A DNA stretch of 30,588 nucleotides from contig NC_049995.1 in the NCBI RefSeq assembly GCF_000003815.2, positions 12,354,407 to 12,384,994 of the forward strand, written 5' to 3'. Under the pieces are notes generated by a model. The model ran no database searches, was not told the origin of the DNA, and saw only the letters and a program-made list of their open reading frames with translations. A program made the position numbers and the translations under genes. Below, one piece after another: positions 12,201 through 21,684 of this stretch; within the stretch, counting starts at the first letter, position 1, and every line of letters begins with the position of its first letter. The stretch is from Branchiostoma floridae (lineage: Eukaryota; Chordata; Leptocardii; Amphioxiformes; Branchiostomatidae).

Positions 12201-15200
12201 ATCAGTCGTTTATGTTACTAAATTTTTAGACGTACATTTGTACCTCTATTTTCCTTTGTTTCTTTGTACCAGTAACTTGTTATAATCAATAACACAATGC
12301 GCACTGCTTATAAGAATTTCGGGAATTCGAAAGCCTAGTTAGTTTTTTTTCTTTTAGGAATTTTTCTTGTGTTTTCAATTTTGTACCATTTGTATATGTC
12401 TGGCGTTTGGCACGCGAGACATAAAAAAATGGTTCAAAATAGAAAGCCCGAGAAAAACGCCAACAAACACAGCCGGAGCCGAGCCCCTGCTTGGAGAGTA
12501 CTATGACATACCGTCAGTCGTCACCGTAGCCCAAACGCAGTCGCTGCGTCCCAGGCTATTCTCAGTCGCAGCACAAATGTTGTAAGTCGTGTTGGGGAGG
12601 ACGATCGGGTCTCGTATGTGGAACTTTACCTCTCCTACATGGTGAAATGGATTAAAATATAAATCTCCGAGTAGATGTAAGGAGTCAGCTCAGTTTCAGT
12701 TATTTTCGCGTATGTTTGTGGCGTGTCTTTAATTAATAAGTAACGTCAACTGTTAACTATTCAGTGGATATAGCTTACCCGGGGATAAAGGCGAAGTAGC
12801 GTTTCAACAAATAGGTCTTTGAATCTCACGAAGACGCCAAAGACATTTACAGATGTGTGATGGATCACATATTCCTAATAAGTAGTAAGGAAGTACAAAA
12901 TAACCCTGGATTGATCAACATTAGACAGCAAGGCATACCGTTAAGTGTCATAATTCCAATGATGGCAATATCTCCTGGGCATCTCGGGATCACCTCAGTG
13001 GATTGGTGATATAAATATTTTCATATTTCTAGCCAGTGTTCATGTATCTATAGAAATCGAATCGCTGAATATTACATATTTTTCTTACGTATTAGAAATG
13101 TTCTCTGTGACAAAAAAAACAAGAATACAATACCACTGAGTCACTGACCATTTTCATTCTGTACAGTGTAGTGACTGAACATCCGTTCGTTGAGTCGGTC
13201 CTGAAGCACGAGCACGTAGGGTCTTTGTGGATAGCCGCCGTCATCGCCTTGTATGAAGGAGACGTCGAATGAATAGGGATGGATGTCGTGCAGCTTCAAG
13301 TCGCTAGGGGGATCCGGACGATCTGTACAGACAGACATCAAGACGAGGTCAGTCGAACAAAACGTTGTGGCACACGGTTTTTAACGCAGAAAAGGAAACA
13401 GTTTTAAACGGTACCTCCATGGCATTTTAATCTGGGACTCGTTTTACCCCTCCAAAAAAGTATAACATTCTGATGTATGCATGTATGATTGATTGGGGAG
13501 TGAAATTGATTTAAAAAAAAACAACTAGCACCCACAGGGACACTCCGGTACATGTGGCGGAAATATCCATAAAATAAGCTGTAATAAAACAAGTAATACA
13601 TGTAGTGTGTCAAAAAAACTACTGCCCATTCCCTGCCCCAAAATTACCGGCTGCTATATGTGGCCAGCCCAACAACATATTCCCCAAAACGAATCCAATA
13701 GGAATGCATACGTGGAATTTTTTTAACATTTGGCAACACAAACGCAGAACTATTCTAACGTCTCCGTTCCCGAGGCGTCGCCAAAAACCTAGAGCCAGGA
13801 TGGAGCCCACCTGTTATTGTGTCACCAAAAGGTCGACTTACGTTGGCTTCACTCAGCAGTGTTGACTTTATAGATCATGATGCTGCCAAAGCATATTTTG
13901 ATAACAGAATACATTGTACAGAAAGCGGAACGTAAACTACCATCCCATCTGCGATAATAAAACAAAGGGCGCACTCATTGTGGGGTTTTCCTAACTAAAA
14001 AGGGGAAGTCCTTTTCAAAGGTAGGGGAAGACCATACTTAGGACAATTACCCAAACGAGAAGTCCCTTTACTGGCAATTGTTATAAATGTGTAAGATCTG
14101 TCGCTGTCTGTGTTCAGTCGATGGCTCATAACGGAACATGCCGCAAACATAACCTTCTTCACACAGGTAAAGTGAAATAAACATTAAACTGGAAAGCAGA
14201 TTTTCCCTCTGCATAATAAATTCCCGGAGTACTTATCAAAGGTCCCTGGGAAGAACTGCCTTGGCTGCCGAACAGATTCTCTGCCGCCCTACCTAAAAGT
14301 CTGGTTTCCAGACTAAATAATTATAAACATAACTTAACTGCATTGAAGAAGACTTCAGAAGATACTCTTCTTTTCTTAAACACTTACGTCTGACTCTAAG
14401 TCTCATCTCTTGTCCCACTCTGCCCTGCTGTGAACACCGGTACGTCCCCAGGACATAGCGGTCGCTGGAGTCCACTGAATCGTCGTTTCTGGAAATGTGG
14501 CTGATTTCCAGGCTATTTCCGTCTACAAGTGACAATCTGTCTCGGTACCTGCTTTCTAGAATCTCGATATCTGCACCTAAAGATTGGAATTAGAATGTAC
14601 TCGTCTATTTACTTCATAGCATTCATTCATTCATCCATTCATCCATCCATCCATCCATCCATCCATCCATCCATCCATTCATTCATTTTCATTCATTTCT
14701 TTTCATTTTGTAATGTACCAAAATTCTTGCATCTTCTCCCAATCGAACGAACACTTAAAATACATTTGAAGTTTCCGCCCCACCTAAACATACAATGTCC
14801 TTGAGCAAACAGTGTCCTTAAAGAAATAATTTGTTCGTAAATCAAAAAGACAACCTCACCTGTACATAACCAAGGCCTTTGTTTCTATTCCTCCGTCAAT
14901 TCCCCCATCATAAAGCTGTAAATATCTTACCTGGTGGTTTGAAAAGAATCTGAATATTATGCCCCTGGTGGTGTTGGACAATCTCCCAGAATAGCGACAC
15001 TGACGGGTCAAAGGTCACCTCGCATGGTAGTACAACAGAACTTCCCTCATCGGCATATATTTCTTCAGCTGAGAATGTATTGAGAAAAAATAAAAGACTT
15101 AACAAACTGCAACTTATAGACTCGGCAAAGACAAAAATACTATCACAAGTTAACCTCAAACAAGTTCACCTTTATCCGCGGGGTAACCTATTTTCGATGT

Positions 15201-16450
15201 TTTTAGGAACGGGGTGAATTGTATGGTGTAGTCTTCGGACGGTGGATTCAAACTGGTGGTCAAATTTGAGACCACCAACCATTGACTTAACATCCCTTGT
15301 TTTCAAAACACAGCGGATATAGGTTACCCCGCGGATAAAGGTGAACTATCTTTATATTCTAGAGCTAGCACATGGAGACCAAAGATTAGATGCTACTACG
15401 ATAGGTAGAAACAAACATGGATCAAACGAATACAAATGTGAATCAATACAGTGAACACGGTCCCAAATCTTGTTGTACTGTGCATATGAATGCGTCTCAA
15501 TTTAATGTTAAGCCTTGCCGGCCTTCCTAAATTTACCAGATTAAGCATCGCCAGGACACCCTCCCCCATGCAGACCCTGTTTAAAAAAAAACGCATTTCC
15601 GGTATTTCAGTCAAAGCGCATAGAAAAGAGGAAGTCAAAATAAAGGCTGAAATTTTCTATTGTACCGTCATTGATACTGAAAAGTTCCCCGAAATTTCCC
15701 CTTTTGGTGTCCCATGGAGTTATAACTAGGAACCATCAAAATGAAATGTCGACTAAAGAAATATTTATAACTTACGGGTTAACAAGTCTTGAACTTACCA
15801 CCTAACGCTGTTTGTACAAGCAAGCCGCCGATTAGTAAACGCAGCATGGCGAGTCGTGGCCTTGGTTTGAACCCTGCAGCGAGATAGAATATATAGACTA
15901 AACAACACGTTTTAAGACTAGCGCTGTATTGCAGTCTCGCAGTCTCAACTGTTACAGTCTACCTACGTAACGTAAGGTGATGCTGCGCAATACAAACTTG
16001 TTTGTTATCTTAGGACAAGTGTATTGTAAATACGCACAATACAATGGCTACTGTACTGTATTGTACGACTGTAAAAGAAAACTGCACTGTTCGTTTCGTT
16101 CAGACCCTAGTAGTTTCTAGCGACACATACATATGTAGAGCAGTTTCTGTAGCAGGGTATATTTTCACAACCTATTAAAATAGTTGCTAGCCCTTCCTTT
16201 CTAACCTGCTCGAGACACCTCCTCGAACACGGTACCATTTTACGTTCCTTCCCAGACGATTGCAGCCCCAACCGAGATTTGCTGCGCTGTACTTAACTCT
16301 AGTCGAGACAAAGGCACAAAACATTTGAAAAAGAGCTACTGCCATACATCCACGATGTACACAGTTCAAAGTACGCTCCATACAGACAGTTAATGTCAAC
16401 AAACCTTACATAACATTACAGTACTTACCTAGTAGTACTTTGCCCGCCAT
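6674..16450 (-). CDS. Gene A: Ig-FN3-SEA transmembrane receptor with cytoplasmic NB-ARC-like NTPase and TPR-like region (12 exons, 1265 aa)
   Basis: I assembled this spliced CDS by hand. Exons in transcription order are 16429-16450, 15799-15873, 14931-15068, 14388-14570, 13149-13322, 12512-12634, 12036-12151, 11760-11818, 11201-11367, 10162-10197, 9764-9880 and 6674-9261. All introns have GT-AG borders, the summed CDS is 3798 nt, and no junction breaks the frame. Order along the protein: leader (to about residue 32), Ig-like V domain (33-139), FN3 (140-238), SEA (239-352), short linker, membrane span (about 373-395), then the NTPase and helical region (about 418-1265). The expected topology is type I: ectodomain outside, NTPase in the cytoplasm. 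Its paralogue, gene B, lies upstream on the same strand. No recognised gene name. The least certain parts are the first exon and the acceptor of the 59-nt exon. The ligand and signalling output cannot be read from sequence. Confidence 0.85.
9721..9750. repeat. Short (ACATTA)n-like repeat
   Basis: A run of AACATTA-type units lies just beyond the gene A membrane-exon donor, inside the last intron. Minor low-complexity sequence. Confidence 0.5.
9764..9880 (-). CDS. Gene A exon 11: membrane-spanning segment
   Basis: The 39-codon exon contains the hydrophobic run IVFVTLACAILAILIAVLVT (about residues 373-392), followed by CLI and the basic stop-transfer stretch RTRRKG. Basic residues on the C-terminal side and a signal peptide at the N-terminus place the C-terminus in the cytoplasm. 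Phase 1 on both sides. The join to the last exon creates a TEYIRL tyrosine motif just inside the membrane. Confidence 0.8.
10162..10197 (-). CDS. Gene A exon 10: 12-codon proline-rich linker
   Basis: A 36-nt phase 1-1 exon with a good pyrimidine-rich acceptor (ctctctcacag) and a donor GTAAGT encodes TMLQVPAPKPTG between the SEA domain and the membrane span. It has no counterpart in gene B. Being symmetric in phase, it could be skipped without a frameshift. The call rests on splice signals and frame only. Confidence 0.6.
10233..10940. mobile_element. 708-bp inverted-repeat element with arrayed GGACACTTCGGCC motifs, possible hAT-type MITE
   Basis: The left end (10233-10340) carries about five copies of GGACACTTCGGCC in direct order. 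The right end (10825-10940) carries about six copies of the inverse, GGCCGAAGTGTCC. The outermost units match as GGACACTTCGGCACATGG against its complement. The 8-bp direct repeat GCTAGATA sits at 10225-10232 and 10941-10948, a plausible 8-bp target duplication as made by hAT-like transposases. The centre is AT-rich and non-coding. The element lies in a gene A intron between the SEA and linker exons. Confidence 0.65.
10944..11004. repeat. (GATAT)n-like AT-rich repeat
   Basis: Imperfect ATGAT/GATAT pentamers directly follow the right end of the inverted-repeat element, within the gene A intron. Confidence 0.7.
11201..12151 (-). CDS. Gene A exons 7-9: SEA domain (12036-12151, 11760-11818, 11201-11367)
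   Basis: Exon 7 encodes SSFKVSLRLVNEPYISPDPG, a good match to the start of SEA domains (F-x-x-x-L-R-L-x-N-x-x-Y). Exon 8 is 59 nt (phase 0 to 2) and exon 9 begins with the central strand PRSVIVDLEV. The three exons match gene B in number and phase. SEA domains often cut themselves in a G-S-[VIT]-V-V turn. Here the residue before the serine is arginine (R306-S307), so cleavage is probably impaired; that is inference. Exon 8 could instead use an internal acceptor and shrink to 11760-11788 with the frame kept, but the 59-nt form matches gene B exactly. The exon 9 donor is GTGATC. Confidence 0.7.
12512..13322 (-). CDS. Gene A exons 5-6: fibronectin type III domain (13149-13322 and 12512-12634)
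   Basis: Exon 5 (58 codons) opens with RPDPPSDLKLHDIHPYSFDV, the typical proline-rich A-strand start of an FN3 domain. Exon 6 (41 codons) carries LPNTTYNICAATENSLGRSD, matching the conserved E-F region with a tyrosine and the 'ENSLG' turn, and ends in a threonine-rich G strand. The exon 5 donor is GTCAGT, weaker than most here, but the phase-1 join reads through correctly. The role is probably a spacer or adhesion module between the Ig and SEA domains; that is inference. Confidence 0.8.
12755..12800. mobile_element. Solo end of the TTCACCTTTATCCGCGG MITE family (fragment)
   Basis: GTGGATATAGCTTACCCGGG followed by GATAAAGGCGAA matches the right end of the complete copy at 15163-15347. No partner arm is evident, so it is a remnant in a gene A intron between the two FN3 exons. 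Confidence 0.5.
14388..15068 (-). CDS. Gene A exons 3-4: Ig-like V-type domain (14931-15068 and 14388-14570)
   Basis: Exon 3 (46 codons) carries the first half: an acidic start AEEIYADEGSSVVLPCEV with the B-strand cysteine, then the C-strand tryptophan in LFWEIV. Exon 4 (61 codons) carries the second half: YRDRLSLVDGNSLEI, then an E/F-strand DRYVLGTYRC that supplies the second cysteine in the usual D-x-x-x-x-G-x-Y-x-C setting, and a G strand ending RLRVR. The intron splitting the domain is phase 1, as are both flanking introns. These are the hallmarks of a V-type Ig fold able to form its core disulfide. The 14571-14930 intron holds a tetranucleotide repeat. Confidence 0.8.
14621..14706. repeat. 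(ATTC/ATCC)n tetranucleotide repeat
   Basis: ATTCATTC, then about ten ATCC units, then ATTC again, in the intron that splits the gene A Ig domain. Confidence 0.9.
15163..15347. mobile_element. MITE with TTCACCTTTATCCGCGG termini, 185 bp
   Basis: The left end AGTTCACCTTTATCCGCGGG and the right end are inverted copies over about 45 bp with weaker pairing further in. The same family occurs at 25347-25563 inside gene B and as a fragment at 12755-12800. It lies in the gene A intron just before the first Ig exon. Confidence 0.75.
15799..15873 (-). CDS. Gene A exon 2: signal peptide
   Basis: The 75-nt exon encodes the secretion leader. Its core, MLRLLIGGLLVQTALG, is hydrophobic and ends in a small-residue ALG/A cleavage-type site just before the Ig domain. 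Phase 1 on both sides. The internal ATG at 15847 is the alternative start. The leader sends the protein to the ER, in keeping with the single membrane span further on. Confidence 0.75.
16429..16450 (-). CDS. Gene A exon 1: start codon and first residues (MAGKVLLG)
   Basis: ATG at 16450 is followed by 7 codons plus one base, then a strong donor (G|GTAAGT). The next acceptor (15874-15876) restores the frame exactly and leads into the hydrophobic leader. The combined N-terminus starts MAGKVLLGFKPRPRLAMLRL, a basic stretch before a hydrophobic core like that of gene B. A TATA-like box lies about 85 nt upstream. The alternative is that translation starts at the in-frame ATG at 15847, which by itself gives a good signal peptide; this exon would then be 5' UTR. 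The short length makes the call moderate. Confidence 0.55.
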
Positions 16451-16530
16451 GTCTGCTCGAATCACTGCTAGAAAATGCACGTCTGTGAAGTGACGTTCAC
16501 CAAGTCCTGTTTTAGAGCGGGTTTTACCAC

Positions 16531-16540
16531 TATATAGGGC
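16531..16540 (-). promoter_or_regulatory. Candidate TATA box for gene A
   Basis: Read on the minus strand the sequence is CCCTATATAGTG, a good TATA-box match, about 85 nt before the ATG at 16450. This is a reasonable place for transcription start near 16505. There is no experimental support and the element is short. Confidence 0.35.
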
Positions 16541-16698
16541 GATGAAACTATCGACCCTCGGGCTTCCCCGTATTTGTTTCATTAGGGGATTCACCACGAC
16601 GGAAATCACCGGCGCGTGAAGTTCCTGTTTCTAAGGGACCACTGAAGGAAAATAATGCCTGCTTCATGTTTCATGGCTGCACAACTGATTCATAGATT

Positions 16699-16810
16699 CT
16701 ACCAGACCCCAGGTCGCTGGAAAAAAACCCGCAGAAATGGAACAAATAGAGTAGTAAGCCGACCAGAGGAGTACAGCCGGTTTTTTCCAACGACCTATGG
16801 AGTCTGGTAG
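16699..16810. mobile_element. Small hairpin element, about 112 bp
   Basis: CTACCAGACCCC plus AGGTCGCTGGAAAAAA at the left is mirrored by TTTTTTCCAACGACCT and GGAGTCTGGTAG at the right, giving arms of about 35 bp. It is likely a MITE upstream of gene A. The target duplication is unclear. Confidence 0.65.
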
Positions 16811-17852
16811 AGACTGATTCAAGATTGGGGTGTCAATGTACGACTCTTGTACTAAGGCTGATGAAAATCAAAATTAATCTTAATAAAAACTTATCATGAA
16901 AGCTCATCTGTGTTGGTATAATCCATACTGAAGGTTTTAACTGTCAGTCAACACAACAAGTTGCTCACCTCGAATTTTCGGTCGCACATCCATCGACTTG
17001 GATAGAGAATGGCCGCGATGGCGGCACTGTCCAATCATAATCATCGTAATTTGTTTGTCTAACACGCCACCTTTTATTTCAACACAGGGATTTTCCACAA
17101 TAGAGGATCCGGACTTCCCCTTTTACGCCGTTTGATAACGTGTGCGGTAATTCCCCGGTTAAAGAACATAAATCACGTGAATTCTCACGAGAAGTCAATG
17201 TTTGTAAATAACGTGCGCATCCTTCATACAATCAATGCAATGTTGCTACTTTTATCGCAGCAATGCGTTATATCAGAATGCTTAATAGGATATATGATTT
17301 TCAAACATCATTTTCACTTTTGATTAGAATTCCGCCCGAGCATGCATGGCGCTCGCGTGCAATGGGCCTATATACACATGCTTTACCATTAGGTCACATG
17401 GTTCAAAGAAAACTTTAAGAGCAGTCCATATTCACCGGACCTATTTTTTAAAAGCTTTTCCCACACCAAATGATGCATCAAGCGGCGCCCATCTCCGTTT
17501 CTATAGCCCGGTGTTGCTTTGTTGTTATGTCCAATCGACAAGAAAGCTAAGAGATAATGCTACAAAGTACGAACAAATAACAACTTCGAGATGATATAAA
17601 ACAAAACAGACATATATTTGTATAAAATCTCCACTTTCTACCTTAAACAAGCTATGGACATATTAGCGTAACATTATGTATCTTTGGTATACTTAAATCT
17701 CAGTAGTATAAACAAGTACAATTCAATTAAATAAAATAGTGTCTTAGCCAAAATGACTGCAAAAAACTTAGTATGTTTGTAACAGATTGCCTGTAACAAA
17801 TATTTAACTTCTGGTACATTGTGTAGGTTGAATGAAACTAAATCCTTATCTA
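16811..17852. other. Intergenic sequence between genes A and B
   Basis: No exon-like frame, RNA gene or strong repeat seen. It separates the gene A upstream region from the transposon beyond the gene B 3' end. Confidence 0.5.
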
Positions 17853-18776
17853 CGAGGGTGAGTCAGAAAGTAATGCAAGTGGTTTCATAACAGAGTCGTT
17901 CTTTGATCGAATGAGTTGAAATTTGGCACAAAGGTTAAGACATATCTCCTCTTGAGATTGAAATATCTAACTTTGTTGCTCATTATTTTATGAGTGATTG
18001 AGCTACTTTCAAGGTGACCACGCCCTTGGTATCCCGTCAGAAGAAAAGTGAGGTCCAATTAACGTACAATTAAGAATTTCCCTAAACCAATTTTTGGCAT
18101 TGTATGAGACTAAGCCTGTACATGTAATAAGCTGTATTTCTCTATAAGCCACATGCTTAATTTCAACTCTGAAATCCGATCAGTTTTCCTTTTTTCGTTG
18201 CTGGTGTAGAGTGAGGTATACGCGGTCTTCAGGGTCATGAGATCTGCGGTGTTATGATTCAAACTTTCTGTAGCCTTCTTTCCCATTAACAAAGAGCAAT
18301 GAAACTTAGCACACTTTTTGGCCTTTAAACAGTTAATAACTGTATAAAGTTTCGTTTCTTTTAGTTAATGAAAAAGTAGGCTTTTAACCAACAACTCACG
18401 AATTCGTGTATAAATCCAACAGCTCTATAACACAACGTACTGCATCTAGGCAGCTGTAAATAAAGAACCATTACGAGTTTAGAAATGAAAATTGGCACGC
18501 AACCTATAGAGACACTTGATATCATATATGTATAATTTCAATCTCCTACAGTGATTTTCAGTGGGTCAGATTTAGAGTAATTGATAGTCTGACAAGCTAC
18601 CAAGGGTGTGTTCATCTTGAAATCAACTCAGTTGCTCAGAAAATGATAAAGACCAAATTTAAAACATTCAATCTCAAGAAGACATATACCTCTACTTTTA
18701 TGCCAAATTTCAACTCAATTGATTAAAAAACGAGTCTGTTATGAAACCACTTGCATTACTTTCTGACTCACCCTCG
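17853..18776. mobile_element. Non-autonomous mariner-like element, 924 bp, TA target duplication
   Basis: The ends begin CGAGGGTGAGTCAGAAAGTA and its complement, with TA on both sides (17851-17852 and 18777-18778). The first 41 bp are identical inverted copies and similarity continues for about 200 bp inward. The interior holds no transposase; a 60-codon frame inside looks accidental. It sits about 155 bp past the gene B stop codon and so may fall in or near its 3' UTR. Confidence 0.85.
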
Positions 18777-18931
18777 TACTAACTTTAGTAGCGCGTATGC
18801 CATTACTATATGTGCCCAATTTTCAACATGTGTTTGTACATTCGTTAGTCTTCTCTTGTATCTCACAACCTTTACTGACGATGTACTTGATACTATGTAG
18901 TATTGATTCTTGTTTCGTGACGAAATGCATT

Positions 18932-21684
18932 TCATGCAATACTATCTTTCATGATTCCCATCTCTATCTCCTCTACATCTCCACGCTTGCCTTGCCTATT
19001 AAGTGACCCATCTTCTATAGTCACCACTGCCTGATTGGGTTTGTCTGGCATACCTCGTGCACTGTGTTGAGCTTGGTTTTTAGTTTCTTCTTTATACTTT
19101 TGAAGCTTCTCCACTAGGCTATTGGCTTTACCAATGTCAGAGGTTGCATTAGGAATCTCTTTATAGATTTCAATGCTCTTCTTGAGGTACTCATCTGCTT
19201 GGGTGAGTACGTCACTGCTGTCTGATTCACTTTTTGGGAGGAGTTGTTCCCTTTCATCTATTACCTCAAGATGTTCCTCTTTTGGATCCTCTTCATGGTC
19301 AGGGCTTAAGACTTCCCTGTGCTCATACGCCATCACAAATGCAGAGGCGAGGAGTAGATTGGCTTTTGCCTTGTGCAGAGGTTTGCAGGATTCAACGCCT
19401 AGAGCGTGGTGTGCCCATTGTGCTGCATTCTGCAAGCTATCATCTTCCGGAAGGTCATCTTTGAAGCCTGCTGCATACATGTCAATGATGAATTGTGCTC
19501 TCATGTTGTACACTTCTGGCAAGAGTTCTAATCCATCAATGACTCTCCCTTGTTGGTTCCTGGTGCCTTGCTTCTCTGCATATTCTATCATCTTCTCGGC
19601 ATTGGTGTTGTGGTCTCGAATGAATGTCTTCCTCTCTTCTGAAGAAGATGCCAACTTAGCCAGTTTTTTGTAGCTGTCAACGATCGACCGATAACAGAAC
19701 ATCGCGTGAAAGTTGTCTTGCTGAACTTTCTTAAGGATGCCATACTCAAAGTAATCGTTGCTGTCGTTAATGAGTTCATTGTATCCTGCGATGACTTCAA
19801 GGAGGTCATTCTTTTGATCTTGAGGAACGTTTGACTTTTCCTTAAGAAGGTACAGTATACCTGCTCTGTTGGACAACATTTCGTTGAGGAGGTGAACCTG
19901 TGTGTGACTTGAAAACTTCTTGCTAAGGTTATGCGAGAAATACAAGTCGTTCGAGGCTGTGGCGAAGTACTCCTTTCTTCTATCACCATGGAGATAGAAC
20001 AGGATCCGCCCTGTGGTGTAGAACACGCTGACAACAAGCTCAATAAGGTAGGAAGCTTTGATTTGTTCAGTACTTAAAGCTACTCCATACCTTACCAGAC
20101 CACTGTACAGTTCTTCGCTCAGTGGTTGGAAGCTCTTTGCCATCAAATCAAGTGTTTTTGTGACGTCCTTTGGCACTTTTGACTTCAAAACGTCATCAAT
20201 GTTCGAAGATGCTATGAGCTGGCGTGTTACAGTATTGCCATATACATCCTCTTGAAACCGATCTAGTCCCAAGTTCTTTAGCATGTCATACACCTTTGTG
20301 ATATCCTGAGAGGGAAGATCCTTACAAAGGTGGTTGCAGAGGGCTTTTGCCTTTTCGGCAGCAGAGTTTGCCTGGTCCGGACGGCGCTGTTGGCAATACA
20401 TGTAGCAGAGGACTTCATACAACCGTATAAGAGCTGTGAGCAGAGGATGATTTGAATCGTCCATAGACAAAACCTTCTCTATGGACAAGGAGGGATGTCT
20501 TAGGAGAGATAAAAGGTGTGGAAGGAGATGTGAAACAAAGGCACCCATTCGAGTTTGTCGAGTGTCCTTGATGAAAAGAACCAGGAAAGCTTTGACAAGA
20601 GCCTGTATCATCTTATCTTCAAGCTGGTCCTCCTTTTTTAGCATGTCGAAAACTGCTCTCTGCGTAAGCTGGTGGATTGTCAGCATCCTCATCTCTGTTT
20701 TCTTGTCTTCTGCCACCTGTATGAGAGAAAGCTTCCGCACAGCTTTTATGAATTCATCTACGTTTAGTCCTCTACCACTAAGGTGCCAATATGCTTCCAT
20801 CAAGATGGCTGTCGGCACGTTGTTTGGCATAAGAAAGGCCATAAGCTGAAGAACCTGACGGGGTACTTTGTCCATTCTGTGTATCAACAAAAGTTGGACC
20901 GCTGCAAATATGTTTCTCTCTGGCTCACTGAGGTTTCCGTTTCCTCTTCCCATCGCTGTCCTCTGTTGTTGCAGGTGGTTTAAGTACTCCTGCACTGACG
21001 TATTTGAGTCGAGAATGTGGCCTTTTGCCAGTGATAGACCAAGAGGGAGGAAAGCGAACTGAGTTGCCAGCTCCTTCAGAAGGGCTTTGCTTGTTGTTGT
21101 GAAGACATTATCACTATTTCCTGATGTTAAGAACGACTCCACGTCTGATGGCGAGAAACCATTCATTTTAAGACGAGGAATTTGGGGGAAATTTGATTGG
21201 GTGCCCAAAGTTTCGTCCATTGTTGTGATCAAGACTGTAATTTCTGACCATGGGGTCAAAAACTGCCGAGGAATCACACTTATGTCCTGAACGTCGTCAA
21301 AGACCAACAGACACTTGGTTTTGGAATCCTTGAGAGCCTTGCAGATCTTTGTGACATCTTTTTCCCCTTGCTTTACGTCTACGGGTCTTCCAGAGTCTTT
21401 CAACTCTTTCACTAACTCCAACAACTTTTCTGACACGGTCTCTTTAGAAAGACCGGTTTTGTTGTTTGTGATGGTGTCTGAGAAATCATTTGTGTACCCT
21501 ATAAACCAAGTGACATAGGATTTAGTTTTTGCCTGACCTTGCTCAACAAATTTGGCAACGGCATGGCTTTTCCCAATACCTAACTGCCCATGAACAATAC
21601 AAATGTTACTGCCTGCCATTTCTTTGGACAAGTTTTTGAAATCTTCACTCTCGAAGTATGGTGTGGGTTCTGGTACATTCGTCA
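18932..21684 (-). CDS. Gene B exon 10: NB-ARC/STAND-type P-loop NTPase, TPR-like region and acidic tail
   Basis: A single 917-codon exon. It has YFESEDFKNL, Walker A GQLGIGKS (426-433), Walker B CLLVFDDV (D523-D524), a sensor-1-like LITTMD (TTM at 547-549 instead of the usual TTR), LPLGLSLAKG in the GxPL position and LTIHQLTQ in the winged-helix position. Helical repeats follow, including LYEVLCYMYCQQRRPDQA, a TPR-like pair. An acidic linker (EDPKEEHLEVIDEREQL) and an extra helical stretch precede the C-terminus GIMKDSIA, which ends at the TGA at 18932-18934. The alignable motifs run in the same order as in gene A, with an additional C-terminal segment of some tens of residues. No known effector domain is visible. 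Confidence 0.85.

Noticed and set aside
13605-13865. 86-codon plus-strand frame in a gene A intron
   Set aside because: No domain, no splice support, and antisense to an intron of a well-supported gene.
18110-18292. Transposase remnant inside the 924-bp element
   Set aside because: The 60-codon frame shows no DDE/D-type motif and is too short; the element appears non-autonomous.
19173-21518. Plus-strand and alternate-frame open frames across the gene B NTPase exon
   Set aside because: Shadows of the 917-codon frame; the longest (166 codons) has no recognisable domain.
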